Source: Sideroxydans sp. (GTDB lineage Bacteria > Pseudomonadota > Gammaproteobacteria > Burkholderiales > Gallionellaceae). From it: a DNA stretch of 6,581 nucleotides. Shown piece after piece: positions 1-6,213 of this stretch. Numbering within the stretch: position 1 is the stretch's first letter; each line of letters opens with the position of its first letter. Made by a program: the position numbers and the translations under genes. The DNA lies in contig JAGVFD010000188.1 in the NCBI GenBank assembly GCA_020057805.1, positions 1-6,581 on the forward strand, written 5' to 3'. The notes under the pieces were generated by a model that made no database searches, had not been told where the DNA came from, and saw only the letters and a program-made list of their open reading frames with translations.

Positions 1-1896
1 AGTTCCGAAGGTAGTCAGGTCACATTGTTCAGTTATTTCCTGCTGCTGAATCTGTTCATCATCAGCGTGAACTGGTTCAAAGGGTGGCGTGAACTCAATA
101 TGTCTGGCTTCTTTTTTACGTTGGTGATCGGTATGGGCTGGGCGTTCCGTTCCTATCAGCCGAGTGACTTTCCAGTGTCGGAAACTTTTCTGATTCTGTT
201 CTTCCTGCTCTATTCCGCCACACCCGTATTGTTCAATCTGTTCAATGCGCCAGGTCGTCTGAGTTGGGGAGACGGCATGTTGTTGTACGGCACACCCCTT
301 GCCGCTGCCGCTTTGCAAAATCATTTGTTGTTGGGGCAAAGCATGACGCTGGCGTGGAATGCCTGTGCCGTCGGCTTTTATTATTTGTTGCTATGGTGGT
401 TCATCAATAACAAGCCCAATGCAGAAACAGTGTGGCTAGAAAAAAGTCTGCTTGGTATCGCCATCGGTTTTTTCACCTTGGCAATTCCGCTGGCATTCGA
501 TGCACAACTCACTGCCGCCTTCTGGACGTTGGAAGGGTTTGGCGTGTTGTATCTGGGCGTCAAACAAAATCGTTTTCTCGCGCGCCTTTCCGGCTCGGCA
601 TTGCAGATATTGGCGGGCGTTTATTTCTTCGCGCACCTGCATGAGTTAGCGCGTGCACTACCTGTCTTCAACGATTTTTATGTGGGATGTTTGATTGTGG
701 TCAGCGCCGCTTTCGCCAGCGCCTTGCTACTACACCATACAGCTGCAACTCCTGCCAACACTGAAAAAACGGTTAGCTTTGCGGCACATTTCAACACCGT
801 CGAATTCGCACGACCTTTTCTGTATTGGGGCGTGCTGTGGTGGTTTGCGAGTGGCTTCGCCGAGATTGAACGCTTCGCACCCTACGCATACAAAATGGCA
901 GAGGGACTGGGCTTGTGTTTGATGAGTTTTGTGTTCTTGGAATGGTTGGGCACACGCCACAAGTGGCATGCCATGCGTCAACTTTCCGCGTTGCTGATGT
1001 TCGTTATTTTGATTGCCGCCTTCAACACTCATCAACAATATGGACATGCGCTGGCAGGCATGATGTCGCTGTTGATACCGCTGGCATTGTTGATGGAATA
1101 CAGCCTGCTGTATCGACATGAACGTGATGCCGTTCCCGCAATCTATGCGCTACGCCATGCTTTGGGATACTGGTTCTTGCTGCTATTGGTCGCAAGCGAG
1201 TTGGCTTGGATAGCCCAACAACTGGTGCCCAATAATTCATTGTGGTCGTGGTTGGCATGGGGTGCTGCGGCTGCGCTGGGTATCTTAATTTCGTTGCGCG
1301 GCTTGCGCAGCCAACGCTGGCCTTTCGCTTCACACAGCACGCTCTATCTCAACACATTGCAAGCCCCCGTGGCATTGCTGTTGTCGTTATGGCTGGTGTA
1401 TGGCAATTTGAATTTTTCGGGTGAAGGTAGCGGCTTGCTTTATCTGCCCATTCTCAATCCTTTCGATTTAATACAGCTGCTGGCGCTGGTTGCGATTTGG
1501 AAATGGTTGCGTGTTGCGCAAACCAGCCTGTTGCCCGCACTGTACGGCATGGCTTTTCTGTGGGTCAGCATGGAGGCCGCGCGCCTTACTCATCATTGGG
1601 GAGGCATCGCATTCGATGCGTCAACGCTGATGGCTTCCTCGATGCTGCAAGCCAGCCTCTCGCTTTTATGGACCGCCATTGCCATGAGTTTGATGGTGTA
1701 TGCCTCGCAGAAAAAACAACGCACACTTTGGTTCAGCGGATTTGGCTTGCTGTCCATCGTTGGTATCAAGTTGATGCTGGTGGATTTATCGAACAAAGGG
1801 ACGATGCTTTGGACAGTGTCGTTGATTGGTATCGCGCTACTCATCATTGCGGCCAGCTATTTTTCACCCGCACCACCAAAAGCATTAAAAGAATAA
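1..1896 (+). CDS. DUF2339-type polytopic membrane protein, C-terminal part (5' end outside window)
   Basis: The reading frame is open from base 1 to the TAA at 1894-1896, giving 631 residues. The TTG at 25 is only the first possible start inside the window and has no special support, so the gene most likely begins upstream. The protein is almost entirely hydrophobic, with roughly twenty predicted membrane segments joined by short loops. Two regions match what I know of the DUF2339 (COG5373) family: WTLEGFGVLYLGVKQNR at about residues 175-191, and a C-terminal block with KLMLVDLS, a further membrane helix and a closing YFSPAPP. Family members are usually 800-1100 residues with a cytoplasmic N-terminal, often coiled-coil, region; that part would lie outside the window. 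It acts in the inner membrane. The biochemical role is not known, although the family is sometimes discussed with envelope or polysaccharide functions. The family call is confident; the function is not. Confidence 0.85.
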   Translation, partial: SSEGSQVTLFSYFLLLNLFIISVNWFKGWRELNMSGFFFTLVIGMGWAFRSYQPSDFPVSETFLILFFLLYSATPVLFNLFNAPGRLSWGDGMLLYGTPLAAAALQNHLLLGQSMTLAWNACAVGFYYLLLWWFINNKPNAETVWLEKSLLGIAIGFFTLAIPLAFDAQLTAAFWTLEGFGVLYLGVKQNRFLARLSGSALQILAGVYFFAHLHELARALPVFNDFYVGCLIVVSAAFASALLLHHTAATPANTEKTVSFAAHFNTVEFARPFLYWGVLWWFASGFAEIERFAPYAYKMAEGLGLCLMSFVFLEWLGTRHKWHAMRQLSALLMFVILIAAFNTHQQYGHALAGMMSLLIPLALLMEYSLLYRHERDAVPAIYALRHALGYWFLLLLVASELAWIAQQLVPNNSLWSWLAWGAAAALGILISLRGLRSQRWPFASHSTLYLNTLQAPVALLLSLWLVYGNLNFSGEGSGLLYLPILNPFDLIQLLALVAIWKWLRVAQTSLLPALYGMAFLWVSMEAARLTHHWGGIAFDASTLMASSMLQASLSLLWTAIAMSLMVYASQKKQRTLWFSGFGLLSIVGIKLMLVDLSNKGTMLWTVSLIGIALLIIAASYFSPAPPKALKE

Positions 1897-1904
1897 CGGG
1901 AGCC

Positions 1905-1949
1905 ACAGCGTAGCAGTCGATGGCAAGCGCAATGCCGCTGTTTATTTAA
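1905..1949 (+). terminator. possible weak terminator after the DUF2339-type gene
   Basis: Nine bases after the stop codon, ACAGCG (1905-1910) can pair with CGCTGT (1936-1941). Inside, GGCA (1922-1925) faces TGCC (1933-1936), which competes for one base of the outer arm. The fold is followed by TTTATTTAA. A second small hairpin, GCCC-TTCA-GGGC (1953-1964) followed by ATTTCT, lies just beyond. Neither is a strong intrinsic terminator, but together they are the only candidates for ending transcription of the upstream gene. This is inference from pairing alone. Confidence 0.3.
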
Positions 1950-2029
1950 CAAGCCCTTCAGGGCATTTCTAATAATTCAAAGTTCTAAGCAAGACAAGGC
2001 ACGAACGAAAACGTAAGTTTCAATGCGGA

Positions 2030-2103
2030 CTAAGGAAGCTCTGATTAAGTCCCCTCTCCCTTTGGGAGAGGGAGTTAAAAACACTTAATCAGAGGTTCCC
2101 TAA
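2030..2103. mobile_element. 66-bp IS5-like MITE with CTAA target duplication
   Basis: The element spans 2034-2099. Its 17-base terminal inverted repeats are GGAAGCTCTGATTAAGT (2034-2050) and, read on the other strand, GGAACCTCTGATTAAGT (2083-2099), with one mismatch. CTAA occurs directly on both sides (2030-2033 and 2100-2103) and fits a 4-bp target duplication of the YTAR type known for IS5-group elements, whose ends also begin with GGAAG. The 32-bp interior holds a second perfect hairpin, CCCTCTCCC (2052-2060) and GGGAGAGGG (2064-2072) with a TTT loop. There is no coding capacity, so it would be a non-autonomous element mobilised in trans. The repeats and duplication are seen directly; the IS5 assignment is inference from end and target resemblance. 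Confidence 0.75.
2052..2072. repeat. perfect 9-bp hairpin inside the miniature element
   Basis: CCCTCTCCC (2052-2060) and GGGAGAGGG (2064-2072) are exact reverse complements separated by TTT. Hairpins of this CT-rich/GA-rich kind are, from memory, common intergenic repeats in proteobacteria. Here one sits between the element's terminal repeats, so the whole 66 bp can fold into a nested double stem. No T-run follows on either strand, so it is not an obvious terminator. Confidence 0.7.
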
Positions 2104-2133
2104 CCTTTAGGTTACGTAGCAACTAAAAATTGC
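2101..2133. repeat. two short hairpins to the right of the miniature element
   Basis: TAACC-TTTA-GGTTA (2101-2114) and AGCAA-CTAAAAA-TTGCT (2118-2134) are two consecutive five-base-pair inverted repeats. The first overlaps the right CTAA copy. They may be remnants of an older repeat or chance; no T-run marks them as terminators. Apart from these and the structures listed separately, I see nothing in the gene-free stretch 1897-2213 that supports a gene. Confidence 0.3.
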
Positions 2134-2157
2134 TCGCTTCGGCTGATGTTTCACCAT

Positions 2158-2185
2158 AAAAAAACCCACCGGACAAAGGTGGGTT
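2158..2185 (-). terminator. intrinsic terminator of the J-domain-like gene
   Basis: On the minus strand AACCCACC pairs perfectly with GGTGGGTT (arms at 2178-2185 and 2163-2170), an 8-bp stem with a 7-base loop, followed by a run of seven T (complement of the A-run 2158-2164). It lies 28 bases after the TGA of the 2214-2750 gene, in the right orientation and at a normal distance for a Rho-independent terminator. It also faces the end of the DUF2339-type gene, so the two genes converge on this intergenic stretch. Confidence 0.88.
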
Positions 2186-2213
2186 AGTCGGTCAGATCAG
2201 TCTAGGGTGTGGC

Positions 2214-2750
2214 TCACGCACTCACCGCACGCATTCTGTCAATTTTCTCGACAACAGATTGATAGAGATCATGGTCAGAATCGGGGTTGTTGCGGTCTGG
2301 ATGGTGAGCACTACGAATCTTTCTCAGTTGAGTCATACAGTCTGGCAGGTCATGTACCTTGGTCACTCGGTCACCGTTTTTAACCATCACGCGCTGAAGT
2401 TCAGCCTCTGCGCCTTCGCGTGTGTCATATAACTTCTTGCTACCCAGACGCCAACCATCCTGGTTTTTGCGTGGAGATTGATTTTCTTTACCATCAAACC
2501 AGATCCATCTGCCGCTATCAGCATCCTGTTCAAAATGAATGACGGTGATGGTGTAGGTGTGAACGGGCGGCTCAATTTCCTTGGCGAATAGATTGATGAT
2601 CTTGGCGGCAGTCCCCACTGTCGCAAGGTAATACGCACCTGCCTCATGCGGGCAAAATGCGCTGCTGTGCGTGGGCTCGGGTTTGCTATCGTTACTTGAT
2701 GAATTCATTTCAGCCATACGGCTAAGTGCTTTGCGTTGTGCGTTTGTCAC
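2214..2750 (-). CDS. uncharacterised protein with a C-terminal partial J-domain-like (HPD) module
   Basis: The product has 178 residues, starting at GTG (2748-2750). GGAG at 2759-2762 lies 8 bases upstream and supports that start; the alternative ATG at 2717 (residue 12) has no comparable site. Residues 1-30 are Ser/Asn/Glu-rich and probably disordered. Residues 31-135 look like a small folded region (note YTITVIHFE, WIWFDGKE and DTREGAEAELQRVM) that I do not recognise. Residues 139-175 read LRKIRSAHHPDRN, then an acidic turn and YQSVVEKIDRM: helix II, HPD loop (H150-P151-D152) and helix III of a J domain. Helix I is not apparent, and the module is C-terminal, unlike DnaJ or CbpA. J domains stimulate the ATPase of Hsp70 (DnaK); whether this one can is unknown. 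There are no membrane segments or signal peptide. It is bounded by leftward terminators on both sides, so it is probably transcribed alone. The CDS itself is fairly certain, and the J resemblance is moderately so. Confidence 0.8.
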   Translation of the reverse strand: MTNAQRKALSRMAEMNSSSNDSKPEPTHSSAFCPHEAGAYYLATVGTAAKIINLFAKEIEPPVHTYTITVIHFEQDADSGRWIWFDGKENQSPRKNQDGWRLGSKKLYDTREGAEAELQRVMVKNGDRVTKVHDLPDCMTQLRKIRSAHHPDRNNPDSDHDLYQSVVEKIDRMRAVSA

Positions 2751-2758
2751 AGGTATTG

Positions 2759-2762
2759 CTCC
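2759..2762 (-). promoter_or_regulatory. ribosome binding site supporting the GTG start of the J-like gene
   Basis: On the minus strand GGAG is followed by CAATACCT and then GTG at 2750. An 8-base spacer is normal, and this decides for GTG over the internal ATG at 2717. I could not find a convincing -35/-10 pair between here and the tRNA terminator at 2888. Confidence 0.6.
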
Positions 2763-2823
2763 ATATATTAGTTGAAACTCACAGTTATCCCCTCACTGAA
2801 GAAATCTCCTGCTGGTCAGTTTC

Positions 2824-2858
2824 GCACTTGGTAGACGATTTGAATCGCCACCAAGCGC
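2824..2858. repeat. imperfect inverted repeat in the spacer beyond tRNA-Arg
   Basis: CTTGGT (2827-2832) pairs with ACCAAG (2850-2855), and CGATT (2836-2840) with AATCG (2843-2847), leaving a small asymmetric interior loop. GC/GC pairs extend the outer end past one mismatch. No T-run follows on either strand, so it is not an obvious terminator. It lies upstream of the J-like gene on its coding strand, where it could be an operator, part of a leader, or an old repeat. Confidence 0.4.
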
Positions 2859-2880
2859 TACGTGGCATTTCAGTGACAGA

Positions 2881-2917
2881 AATAAAAACGGGCTAGATCT
2901 ATTAAGATCTAACCCGT
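2881..2917 (-). terminator. intrinsic terminator of the tRNA (possibly lysC-tRNA) transcript
   Basis: On the minus strand the arms 2905-2917 and 2888-2900 form a 13-bp stem (12 Watson-Crick pairs plus one G·U pair) around a 4-base loop, followed by TTTTTATTT (complement of the A-rich 2881-2888). In the plus direction the G·U becomes a C·A mismatch and there is no T-run, so it works leftward. It starts 9 bases after the CCA end of tRNA-Arg. It should isolate the downstream J-like gene from read-through. Confidence 0.9.
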
Positions 2918-2925
2918 TGACTAAC

Positions 2926-3002
2926 TGGTGCGCCGGAAGAGATTCGAACTCCTGACCCCTTGGTTCGTAGCCAAGTACTCTATCCAGCTGAGCTACCGGC
3001 GC
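2926..3002 (-). tRNA. tRNA-Arg (anticodon ACG)
   Basis: This is a 77-base gene including an encoded CCA. The acceptor arms GCGCCGG (3002-2996) and CCGGCGC (2936-2930) pair fully, followed by discriminator A and CCA. The anticodon stem CTTGG/CCAAG encloses the loop CTACGAA, with ACG at 2968-2966; A34 is normally edited to inosine by TadA, so it would read CGU, CGC and CGA. The T arm carries TTCGAAT. It lies 38 bases after tRNA-Ser and directly before the terminator at 2888-2917. The gene looks intact. Confidence 0.97.
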
Positions 3003-3040
3003 ATTTTTTGTTGCTGTACTACGGTTAAAACTTTACGACT

Positions 3041-3133
3041 TGGCGGAGAAGGAGGGATTCGAACCCTCGATACGAGTTTTGTTCGTATGCGCCCTTAGCA
3101 GGGGCGTGCCTTCGACCACTCGGCCACCTCTCC
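3041..3133 (-). tRNA. tRNA-Ser (anticodon GCT)
   Basis: This is a 93-base class II tRNA with an encoded CCA. The acceptor arms GGAGAGG (3133-3127) and CTTCTCC (3051-3045) pair with one G·U, followed by discriminator G, as serine tRNAs require. The anticodon loop is CTGCTAA with GCT at 3099-3097, reading AGC/AGU. A long variable arm is present, with ATACGA pairing to TCGTAT, and the T arm carries GGTTCGAATCC. It begins 51 bases after the lysC stop with no intervening terminator or clear promoter, so processing from a lysC read-through transcript is plausible. Confidence 0.97.
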
Positions 3134-3184
3134 GAAGGCCGCGAATGATACTGATTCAAGGCACTTCGGTCAAACGATTTGTGT

Positions 3185-4411
3185 TTATTCTTGCTCTAGG
3201 TTGAATGCTTTGTGCAAAACACGCACTGCAAGCTCTAGATATTTCTCGTCAATGACTACGGAAATTTTAATTTCAGAGGTGGAAATCATTTGAATGTTGA
3301 TGCCCTCTTCCGCCAAGGTACGGAACATTTTACTCGCGATGCCTACGTGCGAACGCATTCCCACGCCCACCACCGACACTTTAGCGGCCTTATTATCGCC
3401 CATCACATCACGCGCACCGATGTGTGGTTGCACTTGGTTCTTCAGTATCTCCATCGCTTTGGTGAATTCGTTGCGATGCACGGTGAAGGAGAAATCGGTC
3501 GTGCCATCTACGCCCATGTTTTGAATAATCATGTCCACGTCGATATTGGCATCACTCACTGGGCCTAGAATTTGGTAGGCGATACCAGGCTTATCGGGTA
3601 CGCCAATAACGGTAATTTTTGCTTCATCGCGATTGAATGCGATCCCTGAAATGATGGCTTGTTCCATTTTATTTTCATCCTCAAACGTAATCAGCGTACC
3701 TTCGCCCTCTTCGGCAAAACTAGACAACACGCGCAATTTAACTTTGTATTTTCCAGCAAATTCCACCGAGCGGATCTGCAACACTTTAGAGCCTAGACTG
3801 GCCATTTCCAGCATCTCTTCAAAGGTGATGCTCTTCAAGCGACGTGCTTCGGGCACCATGCGCGGGTCAGTGGTGTAGACCCCATCCACATCGGTATAAA
3901 TCTGGCACTCATCGGCACGCAAGGCCGCTGCAATCGCCACACCCGTGGTGTCTGAACCGCCGCGCCCCAGCGTGGTGATGTTGCCTTCTGCATCCATGCC
4001 TTGGAACCCAGCAACCACCACCACGTTGCCATTCGACAAGTCGGTGCGAATGCTTTGCTCGTCAATACTCACGATGCGCGCTTTGGTGAACGCACTATCG
4101 GTCAGAATTTTGACTTGCGCGCCGGTGTAACTTTTCGCCTCCACGCCGATGTCTTTCAACGCCATCGCCAATAAGCCAATGGTCACTTGCTCACCGGTCG
4201 AAATAATCACATCTAACTCGCGCGGATCAGGATGCGCCTGCATCTCCTTAGCCAGTGCGATGAGGCGATTGGTTTCACCACTCATGGCGGATAGCACCAC
4301 CACCACTTGATGGCCTTGAGCCTTGTATTTAGCGACGCGACGCGCAACGTTTTTAATGCGCTCTGGACTGCCGACGGAAGTACCGCCGTATTTCTGAACA
4401 ATCAATGCCAC
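3185..4411 (-). CDS. lysC: aspartate kinase (aspartokinase)
   Basis: The enzyme phosphorylates L-aspartate with ATP in the cytoplasm, the first step to lysine, threonine, methionine and diaminopimelate. With the GTG at 4409-4411 the protein has 408 residues, starting (M)ALIVQKYGGTSVG, the usual beginning and length of the monofunctional bacterial form. The longer TTG-started frame from 4465 would add 18 unrelated residues and is rejected. Visible motifs are KYGGTSVG (7-14), VLSAMSGETNRL (39-50), STGEQ (71-75), the TTLGRGGSDTT substrate/ATP segment (146-156) and YTDVDGVYTTDPR (172-184). Two ACT domains follow, about 265-335 and 345-405, with the VDMIIQN and NIQMIST pattern expected of feedback binding by lysine and/or threonine. 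Met249 could begin a separate regulatory subunit (see findings). The gene is divergent from recJ and upstream of two tRNAs. Only a weak GGA precedes the start. Confidence 0.96.
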   Translation of the reverse strand: MALIVQKYGGTSVGSPERIKNVARRVAKYKAQGHQVVVVLSAMSGETNRLIALAKEMQAHPDPRELDVIISTGEQVTIGLLAMALKDIGVEAKSYTGAQVKILTDSAFTKARIVSIDEQSIRTDLSNGNVVVVAGFQGMDAEGNITTLGRGGSDTTGVAIAAALRADECQIYTDVDGVYTTDPRMVPEARRLKSITFEEMLEMASLGSKVLQIRSVEFAGKYKVKLRVLSSFAEEGEGTLITFEDENKMEQAIISGIAFNRDEAKITVIGVPDKPGIAYQILGPVSDANIDVDMIIQNMGVDGTTDFSFTVHRNEFTKAMEILKNQVQPHIGARDVMGDNKAAKVSVVGVGMRSHVGIASKMFRTLAEEGINIQMISTSEIKISVVIDEKYLELAVRVLHKAFNLEQE

Positions 4412-4443
4412 GATAGTATCCGTGTGGTTAAAAAGTGGGCGGC

Positions 4444-4472
4444 ATTCTACCCGAACTGTTATCAAAAGATAA
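4444..4472 (-). promoter_or_regulatory. possible lysC promoter
   Basis: On the minus strand TTATCT (4472-4467) and TAGAAT (4449-4444) are separated by 17 bases. The -10 matches the sigma-70 consensus at five of six positions, but the -35 at only about three. Transcription would start near 4437, giving a leader of about 26 bases before the GTG. The -35 overlaps the palindrome at 4458-4473. No room or pairing for a lysine riboswitch is seen. Confidence 0.35.
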
Positions 4473-4473
4473 C
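4458..4473. promoter_or_regulatory. hyphenated palindrome between lysC and recJ, possible operator
   Basis: GTTATC and GATAAC are perfect 6-bp inverted arms around AAAA, located 47 bases from the lysC start and 46 from the recJ start. The size and symmetry suit a dimeric regulator, and it overlaps the proposed lysC -35. No known binding consensus is recognised, so the operator role is inference; a short A-loop hairpin arising by chance is also possible. Confidence 0.35.
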
Positions 4474-4518
4474 TACCCCTCTGCTACACTCATCCCTACC
4501 TAATTGCCACCCCCGACC

Positions 4519-6204
4519 ATGAGCAAAATCATCCAACGCCCATTCTCCCACGACATCGCCACGCAACTTGAGCGGAGTGGTTTAACGCCCGTTCTATCGC
4601 GTATTTATGCAGCGCGCGGCATTACCACCCCCACCCAACTCGACGCCGATATTCAGCGACTGCTCCCCTTTAAGTTGATGAAAAATACGGAAGCCATGGC
4701 ACGCTTATTAGCAGATGCCATCGCCAACCATCAAATCATCCTCATCGTGGCGGACTACGATGCCGATGGCGCAACCGCCTGCGCGGTGGGCTTACGCGGA
4801 CTAAGCGCGCTGGGAGCACAGGTGAATTTCATCGTACCCAATCGCTTTGAATATGGTTACGGACTTACCCCTGAAATTGTGCGGCTCGCAGCGCAATCCA
4901 AACCCGACATTATTCTCACCGTAGATAACGGCATCGCCAGTGTAGAGGGTGTGGAAGAAGCCCATCGCCTCGGCATTCAAGTATTGATTACCGACCATCA
5001 TCTGCCCAGTGACACCCTGCCCAATGCACAGTGCATCGTGAATCCAAATCAACCCGGCTGTGACTTTCCGAGTAAAAATTTAGCCGGTGTGGGCGTAATG
5101 TTTTATGTGCTGATGGCCTTGCGCGCCGAGATGCGTGCGCGTGGTGCCTTTGCCACCCATCCCGAACCCAATCTAGGTAGCTTGCTCGATCTCGTTGCGC
5201 TGGGCACGGTGGCCGACGTGGTGAAGTTGGATGACAACAATCGCATCCTGGTGCATCAAGGCTTGCAACGCATTCGTGCGGGGCGCGGCAGTGCAGGCAT
5301 TCAAGCCTTGTTGCGTCTCACGCGCCGTCCCGCCGCACAAACCACGTCCTACGAAATGGGTTTCATTGTGGGTCCTCGCTTAAACGCGGCGGGGCGTTTA
5401 GAAGACATGAGCCTAGGCATACGTTGCCTTATTTCAGATGACGCGACGGAATCCAACACGATTGCCGCGCAGCTTGATGCACTCAACCACGAGCGGCGCA
5501 GCATCGAAACGGACATGCAGGACAGTGCGTTAGCGGCACTCAATTTATTTAATCCGACAGATAGCTATTCGCTGTCACTGTTTAATGAAGACTGGCATCA
5601 AGGCGTCATCGGCATTCTCGCCTCGCGCCTTAAAGATAAATTTCATCGCCCCGTGATTGCCTTCGCTCATGCGCAAACAGGCGAGATAAAAGGATCAGGC
5701 AGAAGCATCCCCGGACTGCATTTGCGCGATGCGCTGGACTTGGTTTCCAAACGCCATCCGCAGTTAATTCTTAAATTTGGCGGACACGCGATGGCCGCCG
5801 GATTAAGCATTCGTGAAACGGATTTAGCGCCCTTTCGCCAAGCGTTTGAAAAGGTATGCAGCGAATGGTTGGATGCCGATGCGCTGGTTAAAAGCATCGC
5901 CACGGATGGCGTACTTCAGCCCACTGAATTTTCTTTGGAACTGGCGCGTGAACTACAACAACAAGTGTGGGGACAGGGCTTTGCAGAACCCTTGTTTGAG
6001 GGCGATTTTGAAGTCGAATCACAACGCGTGGTGGGCGAAAAACATCTCAAATTAAAACTTCACTCGGCAGCAGGTAGCGTGGAAGCCATTTACTTTTTCT
6101 CCAACGAACCCGTCGCCGATCACATTCATGCGGTGTTTAGTTTGAGTATCAACGAATACAATGGCAAACAGACGCTACAACTCATCGTTAGACAATGTAC
6201 GTGA
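4519..6204 (+). CDS. recJ: single-stranded-DNA-specific 5'-3' exonuclease RecJ
   Basis: RecJ degrades single-stranded DNA 5' to 3' in the RecF recombination pathway, mismatch repair and base-excision repair, using Mn2+/Mg2+. The product is 561 residues from the ATG at 4519, a normal length. An upstream in-frame TTG at 4504 would add five residues (MPPPT) and is less likely; no clear Shine-Dalgarno precedes either. The DHH domain shows DYDADGAT (79-86), TVDNG (134-138), the signature TDHH (158-161) and LDLVALGTVADVV (223-235), which supply metal ligands. The RecJ linker GPRLNAAGRLEDM is at 285-297. The DHHA1 domain has HQGVIGILASRL (360-371), the GSGRSIPG loop (392-399) and KFGGHAMAAGL (419-429). 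The tail from about 455 is the OB-like DNA-binding domain. All catalytic motifs are present. The gene is divergent from lysC, and its stop lies nine bases before the next start. Confidence 0.97.
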   Translation: MSKIIQRPFSHDIATQLERSGLTPVLSRIYAARGITTPTQLDADIQRLLPFKLMKNTEAMARLLADAIANHQIILIVADYDADGATACAVGLRGLSALGAQVNFIVPNRFEYGYGLTPEIVRLAAQSKPDIILTVDNGIASVEGVEEAHRLGIQVLITDHHLPSDTLPNAQCIVNPNQPGCDFPSKNLAGVGVMFYVLMALRAEMRARGAFATHPEPNLGSLLDLVALGTVADVVKLDDNNRILVHQGLQRIRAGRGSAGIQALLRLTRRPAAQTTSYEMGFIVGPRLNAAGRLEDMSLGIRCLISDDATESNTIAAQLDALNHERRSIETDMQDSALAALNLFNPTDSYSLSLFNEDWHQGVIGILASRLKDKFHRPVIAFAHAQTGEIKGSGRSIPGLHLRDALDLVSKRHPQLILKFGGHAMAAGLSIRETDLAPFRQAFEKVCSEWLDADALVKSIATDGVLQPTEFSLELARELQQQVWGQGFAEPLFEGDFEVESQRVVGEKHLKLKLHSAAGSVEAIYFFSNEPVADHIHAVFSLSINEYNGKQTLQLIVRQCT

Positions 6205-6209
6205 GGTGA
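6203..6209 (+). promoter_or_regulatory. strong ribosome binding site overlapping the recJ stop codon
   Basis: GAGGTGA ends 4 bases before the ATG at 6214, with the GAGG core 7 bases away. The recJ TGA (6202-6204) lies inside the site, so ribosomes finishing recJ would be placed over the next start. The ATG at 6209 gives only a 12-codon frame and is rejected. Confidence 0.75.
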
Positions 6210-6213
6210 TGAA

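Noticed and set aside
730..1119. 129-residue open frame on the minus strand inside the DUF2339-type gene
   Set aside because: It is antisense to a well-supported membrane protein, Gln/His/Cys-rich as expected of reversed hydrophobic codons, and has no recognisable domain.
1497..1913. 138-residue open frame on the plus strand overlapping the end of the DUF2339-type gene
   Set aside because: It is a frame-shifted shadow of the conserved C-terminal block, with no ribosome binding site or domain.
2387..2647. 86-residue minus-strand frame inside the J-like gene
   Set aside because: It is out of frame with the better supported 178-residue frame, which has the GGAG-GTG start, the HPD motif and the fitting terminator.
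4412..4465. 18-residue N-terminal extension of lysC from a TTG
   Set aside because: The extension has no family resemblance and would cover the proposed promoter region; the GTG at 4411 gives the usual aspartokinase start.
4412..4518. Lysine riboswitch upstream of lysC
   Set aside because: The leader available is too short, and no multi-helix junction or terminator is seen.
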